In this document: positions 27,011 to 35,561 of the stretch, one piece after another
Layout: every line of letters starts with the position of its first letter
Numbering within the stretch: the first letter of the stretch is position 1
Source of the DNA: Microbacteriaceae bacterium PS02068
Lineage (GTDB): Bacteria; Actinomycetota; Actinomycetes; Actinomycetales; Microbacteriaceae
DNA: 41,107 nt
Direction of reading: 5' to 3'
Assembly (NCBI GenBank): GCA_029959325.1
Contig: JASCPF010000025.1
Coordinates: forward strand, 1 to 41,107
Program-made: the position numbers and the translations under genes
Notes under the pieces: model-generated
What the model was told of the DNA's origin: nothing
What the model saw: only the letters and a program-made list of their open reading frames with translations
Database searches by the model: none

Positions 27011-29841
27011 CCAATCCGATCGAGACGACCACCCAGACCACGAGGGATGCACCAGTGAACGCGACGCCCAAGAAGAAGCTAATCGAAGTATCGCTCCCGC
27101 TCGAAGTCATTAATGCAGAGTCCGTACGAGAGAAGTCGATTCGGTCCGGGCACCCGTTCCCACTGCACATCTGGTGGTCGCGAAAGCCGCTCGCGACGGC
27201 TCGTGCCGTGCTTTTTGCCCAGCTCGTGGACGATCCAGCGTCTCGACCTGATCTCTTTCCGACCATGGAAGAACAGGATGCTGAGCGTGCCCGTCTTCAC
27301 GAGATCATCTCGCGCCTCGTCAAGTGGGAGAACCGAGCCGACGAACGCTTGTGGAACGAGGCACGCGGTGAGATTCTGCGCTCTAATCCCGATGGCCTGC
27401 CGATGCTTCTTGATCCATTCGCTGGCGGCGGCTCAATCCCCCTTGAGGCACAACGTCTAGGCGTCCCCACTGCTTCGAGCGACCTTAACCCGGTCGCGGT
27501 TCTCATCGAGCGGGCGCTGCTTCAGCTTCCTCAGATGTTCCTCAATCAGCGTCCGATCCATCCGTCCGCGGGAACGAGTCTGACTGACTGGGACGGCATG
27601 CGTGGACTCGCTGAGGACGTTCGGAAGTATGGCGCCGATCTCAGATCGTCCGCCCGGGAGTTGCTCGACGGGCTTTATCCGTCCGTCTACCACGAGGACG
27701 GAACTCTCGCAGAGCTGATTGCGTGGAAGTGGGCACGGACTGTGCGGAGCCCGAATCCTGCGAATCCAGTTGAAGTTCCGCTCGTGAACTCATGGTGGTT
27801 GTCGACTAAGCCGGCCAAACCTGTCTGGGTTGAGCCTCATGTTGAACCGGGCCGCATCACGTACGCGCTCCGGCGGGATCGGCTCGGGCCGACGAAGCAG
27901 CAGGACGGAACCGTTGGGCGCTCGGGAGCCGTATCCATCGCCGACGGCACACCCATTAGCTTGGACTACATACGCGCCGAAGCCCGCGCCGGGCGGATGG
28001 GGTATCAGCTTCTCGCGGCGGTCGTGAAGTCAAAAAGCGGTCGCGGCCGCGAGTACATCGCAGTCGACGGCAACCACGTAGATTCCTCCTCCGCGCACAC
28101 TACGGGAGAAGGGCCTCCTGGAGAGACTCCCGACAAGGGCCTAGGCATCAACATTCGCGCGTACGGCATGCGAGAGTGGACCGACCTCTTCCTGCCCCGA
28201 CAGCTCCAAACCATGGTCGTGCTAACCGATCTGGTTGCAGAGATAAGAGAGCACGTACTGTCAGATGCCCTCGCTCAGGGGCTTGCCGAAGGCGATCCCC
28301 TGAGCGAAGGCGGGAATGGCGCACGAGCGTACGCTGACGCAGTCGCGGTATACCTCGCCTTGGGCGTCAGCCGCACTGCTGATCTCGGTAACTCGCTCGC
28401 CACGTGGTCCAATAGTCGTGATCAGACTCGGAACCTCTTCTCAAAGCAGGCAATCCAGATTGCGTGGGACTTTGTGGAGGTCTACCCGTTTGCGGGGGCG
28501 TCGGGCGATATCGGTGTTGCGCTCGACACGATCGCCGACGCGATCGAACAGTTGCCGCACGCGGAGCCTGCGAAGGTCTCACCGGGAGATGCGGCTTCGA
28601 TCTCGTATCGGGGCACGGTTGTTTCGACCGACCCCCCGTATTTCGACTATGTCGGATACGCGGACCTGTCGGACTTCTTCTACGTCTGGCTACGGCGCGC
28701 ACTGCGGGACCTGGGTCTACCGGAACTCGAGACCGTGCAGACGCCGAAACAGGATGAGCTGGTAGCCAATCCGCACCGCCGGGGAGGGAAGGCACAGGCC
28801 GAGCAGTTCTTTACTGCAGGGTTCGAGCGAGTCTTCTCGACGATGCGATCGGACGCATCCCTCGAGCTACCAATCACGGTCTACTACGCGTACAAGCAGC
28901 AGGAGTCGACTACTTCGACCGCATCGAAAGGCGGCTGGTACACGATCCTTCAAGCCATCATCGGATCTGGATGGGAAGTGACCGCGACATGGCCAATGCG
29001 AAGCGAACGAGCCGGTCGAACCCGCGACATCGGTAGCAATGCCCTCGCATCTTCGATCGTGCTCGCTTGTCGCCCACGGCCGGAAGAAGCGCCTGCGGCA
29101 ACAAGACGCTCCTTTGCAGCAGCGCTCAAAGCCGAACTGCCGGGCGCGCTCAGGGCGTTGATGATGGGGAACATTGCGCCCGTTGATCTGGCCCAAGCTG
29201 CGATTGGCCCTGGGATCGCGGCATTCTCTCGCTACTCGAGAGTGCGTGAGGCAGACGGATCAGACATGAGTGTTCGAGAGGCCCTACTTCTGATTAACTC
29301 CGCGCTCGATGACGTTCTTGAAGATCAAACATCGGACTTCGATCCCGACACCCGGTTTGCAGTCAAGTGGTATCGCCAGTATGGGTGGGGGCAGGAGAGC
29401 TCCGGCATCGCCGACCAGCTTGCCCGCTCGTCCGACACGTCAATCGGTGCGTTGGAGCGCGGCGGCATTTTCGAGGCGAAGGGCGGCAAGTCGCGGCTCC
29501 TGGCCCCGACAGCTCTTGAAAACGCTTGGGACGTGGCCACCGACGAGCGAGTGAGCGTGTGGGAGGCCACCGTCCGCCTTGCGGCTGTGATGGCCAAGTC
29601 GGGAGCAGATGCCGTCGCTGAGATGCTGCCGTCCGTTCAAACGCGGGTCAATCTCGATGCGGTCAAGGAGCTGGGCTTCCTGCTGTACCACGAGGCGGAG
29701 AAGAAGACCGATGCGAAGGACGCCATCCTCTTCAACGGATTGGTGAGTGCGTGGGGCGACGTAAATGAGCAGGCGCGTAAACGTGCCGGTTCTCCGCGTG
29801 GCGTTCAGCAGACGTTCGACTTCGATGAGGATGGGGACTGA
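27007..29841 (+). CDS. DUF1156-containing DNA methyltransferase (Hma-like)
   Basis: The 944-residue protein starts at ATG 27007, overlapping the helicase stop. The N-terminal DUF1156 region is clear (KKKLIEVSLPLEVINAESVREK, then HPFPLHIWWSRKPLATARAVLFAQL, about residues 22-72, split here for length). SAM-binding motif I is LLDPFAGGGSIPLEA (about 134-148) and the catalytic DPPY is in VVSTDPPYFDYVGYADL (about 537-553), as in N6-adenine or N4-cytosine methyltransferases; the ~400-residue spacing between them is typical of DUF1156 enzymes. It probably marks host DNA while the helicase and ATPase act on unmodified DNA, as inferred for Hma/DISARM/BREX-like systems. The gene lies 5 bp before the ATPase gene. 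Confidence 0.92.
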
Positions 29842-29846
29842 GTTCG

Positions 29847-32800
29847 ATGGCGATGAACAACCGTGACCGCGTGGGCAAGGCCTTCGACCTGTTGTCGGAG
29901 GGCCTGCTCGACTCAGTCGACGAGGTGATGACCGCCGCCTACGGCACATCGGACTGGCCGGCCGCGTGGGCACAGGAAGATGCTCAACGCCGGGGCGGCC
30001 CTGCCCGGACGCTGACGAAGCACGATGTCCAGGTGCAGCTTCGCGCGATCACCGAGCAGGGCTACAGGTTCAAGGACGTTCTGTCGCGCGCGCAGCAGGG
30101 TTTCGGTTCCGAGCTCCGCGAGACGCGCAATCTGTGGGCGCACAACGAACCGTTCAGTTCTGACGATGCTGCGCGTGCGCTGGACACGATCGAGCGTCTG
30201 CTTCATGCCGTCGGCGCGGTCGACTCCGCCGAGGATGTCCGCAAGCTCCGCGTCGACCTGCAGCGCACCGTCTTCGAGGATCAGACGCGCAAGCAGGTCA
30301 AGCGGACGACGGTGACCCTCGACCCGGGCTCGGGGTTGCGGCCGTGGCGTGAGGTGATTCGCCCGCACGATGATGTGGCACGCGGTGAGTTCACGGCATC
30401 CGAGTTCGCTGCCGACCTGCATCTCGTGCGGACAGGTCAGGCGACGAGCCCCGAATATGGCGACCCGGTCGAGTTCTTCACCCGCACATACCTCACGGAA
30501 GGTCTTCGGGATCTGCTGTCGCGCGCGCTCCGACGCGTGGGCGGCAGGGACGGGAACGCGAGCCCGGTCGTCAACCTGCAGACGAACTTCGGCGGCGGGA
30601 AGACCCACTCGATGCTCGCCCTGTACCACCTGTTCAGCGGCACGCCCGCGAAGGACTTTCCGCAGGAGCTGCAGGAGCTCATCGCGGAGACCGGGAACCC
30701 GGATCTCGCGGCGCTGGGCGTGAAGCGCGTAGCGCTCGTCGGCACGTATCTGAAGGCGGGATCACCGCTCATCAAGGACGACGGGACCGAGGTGCGCACG
30801 CTCTGGGGCGAGCTTGCATGGCAGCTGGGTGGCCGCGAAGCGTACGACCTGATCGCTGAGGACGACCGAGCCGGGACGAACCCGGGCGAGGCCTTGCGGA
30901 CGCTGATCGCGAAGTACTCGCCGGCGCTAATTCTGATCGACGAGTGGGTCGCGTACGCGCGGCAGTTGGTCACGGACAAGGAGCTTCCGTCTGGTTCGTT
31001 CGAGACGCAGTTCACGTTCGCGCAGTCGTTGACGGAGGTCGTGCGTTCGGTGCCTGGCGCGATGCTCGTCGTCTCGATCCCCGCATCCGATACCGGTGAC
31101 GCGGGCAGCGGAAGCGACATCGAGATTGGCGGCGCCAACGGCCAGCTCGCGCTGGAACGTCTGCAGAACGTGATCCGCCGGGTCGCCGACCAGTGGCGCC
31201 CGTCAAGCAAGGACGAATCGTTCGAGATCGTCCGCCGCCGGCTGTTCCAGGCGCCGAACGCTGAGGGCCTGACCACGATCTCCGCGGTAGCGCGCAGCTT
31301 CGTCACTCTTTATCGGAGCAACACCGCCCTATTCCCCCGGGATGCCGCGGCCCCGAGCGACGACTACGAGCAGCGCATCCGGGCGTCCTACCCGCTGCAC
31401 CCCGAGTTGCTGGACCGCCTATACGAGGATTGGTCGACGCTGGAGCGGTTCCAGCGCACCCGCGGCGTGCTCAAGCTCGTGTCCTCGATCGTGCACGAGC
31501 TGTGGGCATCCAACGACACCTCCCCGCTGATCCTCCCCGGCAACGTGCCGCTGGAGGCGACGACCGTCAACACCGACCTCACCCAGTACCTCGAGGACCA
31601 GTGGAAGCCGATCATCGACTCGGACATCGACGGCCCGGGATCCATGGCGCAGCAGATCGACCTGGATCGTCCCAACTTGGGGCAGCGGTTCGTGACCCAG
31701 CGCATCGCGCGAACGATCTTCATGGGTGCCGCTCCGCGGATCAAGGCATCGCGGAAGGGCCTGGACAAGCAGTATGTCTGGCTTGGAACCGCGGCTCCAG
31801 GTGACACGCTCGGCAACTTCGGCAGTGCGATCGAACTGCTCGCGCAGCGGTCGACGTATTTCTACGAGGAGCAGGGCCACTACTGGTTCGACACCCAGCC
31901 CTCGGTGACGAAGACCGCGAACGACTACGCCGAGCGACTCCGCGAGGACGTCGAGACCGTGTGGAACGAGATCGCCGAGCGACTTCGCAGCGAGGAACGG
32001 GTGCGCGGCGTCTTCGATCGGGTGCACGTTGCACCGGCATCCAGCGCTGACATCCCCGACCTCGAGGACGCGCGACTGGTGATCGTTCACCCGCGCCACT
32101 CGCGGCGGAAGTCGGACGGCGCCGACTCCTCAGCCCACCAATGGGTGCGCGACGCGATCGAGACCAAGGGCGCCAGCCAGCGTGTGCACCGCAACACTCT
32201 CGTCTTCCTCGTCGCTGACAAGAGCGAGCTGGAAAGCCTGGAGGCCGCCGCGCGCAGCTACCTCGCGTGGAAGCGCGTGCAGGCGACCAGCGAGAGCCTC
32301 AACCTGTCGGTGCAGCAGCGCAAGCAGACCGACGACTGGGTCACGCGCCTGGATCGGACCGTCTCGGATCGAATCCGCGACACCTTCGTGTGGGCGGTCT
32401 ACCCCGAACAGCTCGACGCGACCAAGCCATTCGAGCTGATCACGGACAAGGTACCCGACTCGGGCGGCCGATCCCTCGCCGAGCGCGTCGCCGCGAAGCT
32501 GTCGCGCGACGACCAGCTCGTCACCGAGCTTGGTGCGCCAATACTCGGTGCCACACTGCACCAGGAGCTCGGACAACTGTGGCGCGATAGAGGCGAGATC
32601 AGCGTCGGCGAATTGTGGGGCTACTTCACCCGGTATGTCTACCTGCCGCGCCTCGTCAGGAGGGGGACGCTGGACTCCGCGATCGAACGATCGCTGAACT
32701 CCGTCCTCGTCGACGGCGAGAAGTTCGCGATCGCGACGGCGAAGGACACCGAGGCCGGTCGCTACCGGGGCCTGATCGTGCCGCCGGCGCACAACACCGC

Positions 32801-33239
32801 GATCCAGGTCACCGACAGCACGCTCCTGGTGGACTGGAACAAAGCTGACGAGCAAGCGTCGGACGATCGAATCGTCGCCGCTCGAGAAGCCGCCCGGCGC
32901 GCAGCAGAGGAGGGCGTCGCCGAGGTCGGCCCGGTGGACATCGTCTTGATCGCTGACGAAGCAGACGAGGAGGCATCGAGGGAGGAGAGCTTCGCGCCGC
33001 GACGTCCAAGCCGCTACTTCGGCTCCGTGAAGGTCGATCCCGACCGGTACTCGCGCGACATCGGAAACGTGACTCGCGAAATCATCGATCGCCTCGCCGG
33101 CGCCGGCGCAAAGCTCGAGATCACCATCGACATCCAGGCCAGCAAGAGCGACGGCTTCGACGAGGGCGAGGTGCGCACGATCTCCGAGAACGCGCGCGTG
33201 CTCAAGTTCGACCCCAGCTCCGGCTTCGAGAGCGCCTAG
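29847..33239 (+). CDS. DUF499 ATPase with N-terminal Swt1-like HEPN domain (Hma-like)
   Basis: A 1,130-residue protein. Residues about 1-130 form a Swt1-like HEPN domain: QGFGSELRETRNLWAHNEPF contains R-N-L-W-A-H (about residues 95-100), an exact Rx4H motif. The DUF499 ATPase begins about residue 160; Walker A is NFGGGKTHSM (about 248-257) and Walker B probably ALILIDEWVAYAR (about 357-369). A long helical middle and an Ala/Glu-rich charged segment (about 1,000-1,050) follow. The downstream beta/alpha end (TIDIQASKSDGFDEGEVRTISENARVLKF, in pieces) is typical of DUF499 proteins. The fused HEPN domain suggests that ATP-driven sensing could switch on RNA cleavage. ATG 29847 or 29853 is the start. 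It ends the operon that begins at 23161. Confidence 0.9.
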   Translation: MAMNNRDRVGKAFDLLSEGLLDSVDEVMTAAYGTSDWPAAWAQEDAQRRGGPARTLTKHDVQVQLRAITEQGYRFKDVLSRAQQGFGSELRETRNLWAHNEPFSSDDAARALDTIERLLHAVGAVDSAEDVRKLRVDLQRTVFEDQTRKQVKRTTVTLDPGSGLRPWREVIRPHDDVARGEFTASEFAADLHLVRTGQATSPEYGDPVEFFTRTYLTEGLRDLLSRALRRVGGRDGNASPVVNLQTNFGGGKTHSMLALYHLFSGTPAKDFPQELQELIAETGNPDLAALGVKRVALVGTYLKAGSPLIKDDGTEVRTLWGELAWQLGGREAYDLIAEDDRAGTNPGEALRTLIAKYSPALILIDEWVAYARQLVTDKELPSGSFETQFTFAQSLTEVVRSVPGAMLVVSIPASDTGDAGSGSDIEIGGANGQLALERLQNVIRRVADQWRPSSKDESFEIVRRRLFQAPNAEGLTTISAVARSFVTLYRSNTALFPRDAAAPSDDYEQRIRASYPLHPELLDRLYEDWSTLERFQRTRGVLKLVSSIVHELWASNDTSPLILPGNVPLEATTVNTDLTQYLEDQWKPIIDSDIDGPGSMAQQIDLDRPNLGQRFVTQRIARTIFMGAAPRIKASRKGLDKQYVWLGTAAPGDTLGNFGSAIELLAQRSTYFYEEQGHYWFDTQPSVTKTANDYAERLREDVETVWNEIAERLRSEERVRGVFDRVHVAPASSADIPDLEDARLVIVHPRHSRRKSDGADSSAHQWVRDAIETKGASQRVHRNTLVFLVADKSELESLEAAARSYLAWKRVQATSESLNLSVQQRKQTDDWVTRLDRTVSDRIRDTFVWAVYPEQLDATKPFELITDKVPDSGGRSLAERVAAKLSRDDQLVTELGAPILGATLHQELGQLWRDRGEISVGELWGYFTRYVYLPRLVRRGTLDSAIERSLNSVLVDGEKFAIATAKDTEAGRYRGLIVPPAHNTAIQVTDSTLLVDWNKADEQASDDRIVAAREAARRAAEEGVAEVGPVDIVLIADEADEEASREESFAPRRPSRYFGSVKVDPDRYSRDIGNVTREIIDRLAGAGAKLEITIDIQASKSDGFDEGEVRTISENARVLKFDPSSGFESA

Positions 33240-33297
33240 CCGTGGACTGCGTAGACGCACTCAGAAACAGTTTGCTAAGTCCCAAAGGAGGACATTC

Positions 33298-33843
33298 ATG
33301 ACGAGCCTGCTAAGACTCAAGACGCGACACAAGACGTTCGTGTCATATCACCATGCGGACGAAGCTGAAGTGGCGGCCTTCATCGACCACTTTGACCACG
33401 ACCACGACGTGCTCATCTCGCGGGGAATCGGCGCATCGATGGCTGGAGACGTCATCAACAGCACTGACGCCGACTACATCAAGCGCCGTATCCGCGAGCT
33501 CTACCTACGGGACAGCAGCGTGACGCTCGTATTGGTCGGCGCACAAACCTGGGGGCGTCGTTTCGTCGATTGGGAGATCGCCGCCTCCCTTCGAAATACC
33601 GCAACGAGTTCACGTAACGGTCTCGTCGCGATAACTCTGCCCTCCGTGTCGCAGACCCCGGGGCGTCAGCCTCCCGTGCGCGTCAGCGACAACATTGATG
33701 GCGAGAACGGCTACGCGCGATGGATGAAGTACCCTACTTCCGCTGCAAGCCTTGCAGGAATGATCGATGACGCGTTCAATCGTCGGACCTCACACGCTGA
33801 CAAGGTCAACAACACGCGAGCACTGCGGATGCGGAACGCGTGA
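33298..33843 (+). CDS. TIR-like protein (MTH538/DUF1863, ThsB-like)
   Basis: The 181-residue protein is preceded by a very strong AAAGGAGG. It begins like a TIR-like domain: KTFVSYHHADEAEVAAFIDHF (beta-A and helix A). VLISRGIG, then DADYIKRRIRELYLRDSSVTLVLVG and TWGRRFVDWEIAASL follow, the signature of the MTH538 TIR-like (DUF1863) family that includes ThsB of Thoeris. The Glu of DWEI corresponds to the usual TIR catalytic position. Such proteins make NAD-derived signals upon infection. No ThsA (Sir2-SLOG or Macro) is nearby; instead the next gene, 4 bp downstream, encodes a SLATT membrane protein, so a TIR-signal to membrane-effector pair is likely. Confidence 0.85.
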   Translation: MTSLLRLKTRHKTFVSYHHADEAEVAAFIDHFDHDHDVLISRGIGASMAGDVINSTDADYIKRRIRELYLRDSSVTLVLVGAQTWGRRFVDWEIAASLRNTATSSRNGLVAITLPSVSQTPGRQPPVRVSDNIDGENGYARWMKYPTSAASLAGMIDDAFNRRTSHADKVNNTRALRMRNA

Positions 33844-33847
33844 CGCC

Positions 33848-34741
33848 ATGATCCGCCTCGTTGACTCCGATCTGCCACCCTTCTTTGCCTCAGCTGACGA
33901 GGCTTCGGGTTCCGCGCAAAAGGCCACGCTATGGAGCAGTCGTCTTCGTCTCGGGGGCACGGTCATCGCTGCGCTCGGAGCGTCCTACTCGCTCTTCGTC
34001 GGGAAGGTCGACGTGTGGGCCGCGGTGGCGCTACTCGGGTTCGTTCTCGCGCTGGGGTCAGAGATCTACATCACACTCGTTCGACCCGAGCGGGACTGGT
34101 ACCAGGCTAGGGCCGGCGCGGAGTCTGTGAAGACGCTCAGCTGGCGCTATGCCGTCGGCGCCGATCCGTTCTTCCTCTCGCTTGAACCGAGTGAGGCGAG
34201 GACCCTCTTCAGGTCTCGCGTGAGCCAGGTCGCCCAGCAAGTGGCGCAGGCAGTGTCCGTGCCAACGGGTGACGGTAGTTCGCCGACCGTCGCGATGGAC
34301 GCGCTAAGGACGTCCGATCTTGACACTCGTCGCTCGGTCTACTTGCGCGATAGGACGGAGGCACAGCGCGATTGGTACACACGGAAGGCGAAGGCGAACC
34401 GCCGAGCGGCGGCATGGTGGCGAACGCTTCTACTGAGCGCCGAAGCTATCGCGGTGGCACTCGCGGCTGGACGTCTCTTCGGCGGCTGGACGTTCGATCT
34501 CGCCGGGATCCTCGCGGCAGCGATAGGTGCGGGCGCGGCCTGGCTGGCACTCAAGCAACACGTCACACTTCGCGCGGCATATGCACTGACCGCTGCCGAG
34601 CTTGAGAAGCAGATGACATCGTTGCTCGCCGCCGATGCGAGCGAATGGCCAGAGTCCGTCGCAGACGCGGAAGAGGCAATCAGCCGAGAGCACACTATGT
34701 GGCTGGCTTCCCGTGGTGAGGTAAACGAGAAGATTGGCTGA
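33848..34741 (+). CDS. DUF4231/SLATT membrane effector-like protein
   Basis: A 297-residue protein with two copies of a SLATT-type unit. The first has hydrophobic helices around residues 38-80 (GGTVIAALGASYSLFVG; VALLGFVLALGSEIYITLV), followed by the diagnostic YQARAGAESVKTLSWRYAVGADPF (DUF4231, split here). The second has RDWYTRKAKANRRAAAWWRTLLL, hydrophobic helices around 195-240, then a coiled region (AYALTAAELEKQMTSLL). SLATT proteins are two-helix membrane effectors predicted to form pores when paired SMODS, SLOG or TIR sensors fire. It follows the TIR-like gene by 4 bp. No sensor domain (SLOG, Macro) is fused, so how the TIR product is perceived is open. Confidence 0.85.
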   Translation: MIRLVDSDLPPFFASADEASGSAQKATLWSSRLRLGGTVIAALGASYSLFVGKVDVWAAVALLGFVLALGSEIYITLVRPERDWYQARAGAESVKTLSWRYAVGADPFFLSLEPSEARTLFRSRVSQVAQQVAQAVSVPTGDGSSPTVAMDALRTSDLDTRRSVYLRDRTEAQRDWYTRKAKANRRAAAWWRTLLLSAEAIAVALAAGRLFGGWTFDLAGILAAAIGAGAAWLALKQHVTLRAAYALTAAELEKQMTSLLAADASEWPESVADAEEAISREHTMWLASRGEVNEKIG

Positions 34742-34804
34742 TCGTCCCCCCGCGCTCCTCGCCTTGAGACCCCGCCTAGCGACGGATGGTCATCGCCTCC
34801 TCGG

Positions 34805-35545
34805 TCAGACGCTCTGCGAGATCCACCCGACCGGGCCGGTCGCATCGCCTACTCCGAAAACCCCGCCGGGGTACGCGCAGTACACCGGGAGGCCGTAGGT
34901 CGAGTGATCTCCCTTCGGAGGGTCGGGGAGGAGTACGGCTCTCCGCAGCTCCTCTAGAGGTCCGGTCTGATCGACTCCCTGCGTGCTCACGACGTACGAT
35001 GCCGCCCTCCGAGCAATCTCCCGGGCGAGCTCGCCGGGATGGAACGTCTTGTCGAACACGAAGGTGAATCGATGGAAGTACGACCCGCTCTGGCGCTTCG
35101 GGAAGCCGTCGATGTCGAAGTCCTCGATCGCATCGACGACGATCTCGCTGTCGTTCAAGAAGCTCTGCTTGGGCCGGAAGCCGATCGACTGTATCCAGGG
35201 ATACCGGATGTGCCCGGCGACGCGCGCGCCATCGGCGTCTGTGGTGTCGTGGACGATCACCAATCTCGCGTCCGTGACGAACAGCTGAAAACGCGAGTTC
35301 GCGAACAGGAGCGGGGGATTTGCGATCGCGCGTCCCAGTTCGTCGATCGACGCGCCATCTGCGACCATCCCCACGTTGCGCAGGAATCGTCTCACCGGGA
35401 CCTGCACCGGATGATCTCCGTCAGCGGCCTCGCACTCCACGGTGCCGTCGCCCGCCAGCACGGGCAGAAGTCGGCGTCCGAGCCGATGCTCGCGCCCCGG
35501 GGTGAGGCGGGCGAAGTGGTAGCTCGTGTCCTTGTAGGTCGGCAC
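34805..35545 (-). CDS. Hypothetical protein of the TIR-like/TPR operon, 246 residues
   Basis: Start GTG 35545 is supported by GAGAGGACC just upstream; the frame continues further upstream but overlaps the preceding gene. I do not recognise the family. The protein is soluble. It has a beta-rich middle (RFQLFVTDARLVIVHDT; AGHIRYPWIQSIGFRP) and an aromatic stretch (GSYFHRFTFVFDKTFHPGELAREIARRAASYVV, in pieces) resembling a PH-like or GRAM-like fold, by eye only. It lies 16 bp downstream of the 1,170-residue gene and is the third gene of that minus-strand operon. Its 3' end faces the SLATT gene with a 63-bp gap in which I see no clear terminator. Confidence 0.7.
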   Translation of the reverse strand: MPTYKDTSYHFARLTPGREHRLGRRLLPVLAGDGTVECEAADGDHPVQVPVRRFLRNVGMVADGASIDELGRAIANPPLLFANSRFQLFVTDARLVIVHDTTDADGARVAGHIRYPWIQSIGFRPKQSFLNDSEIVVDAIEDFDIDGFPKRQSGSYFHRFTFVFDKTFHPGELAREIARRAASYVVSTQGVDQTGPLEELRRAVLLPDPPKGDHSTYGLPVYCAYPGGVFGVGDATGPVGWISQSV

Positions 35546-35561
35546 GGCGGTCCTCTCGGGA

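Noticed and set aside
33767..33847. Longer N-terminus for the SLATT protein
   Set aside because: The extension overlaps the TIR-like gene by 77 bp and has no conserved content; ATG 33848 lies directly after the TIR-like stop.
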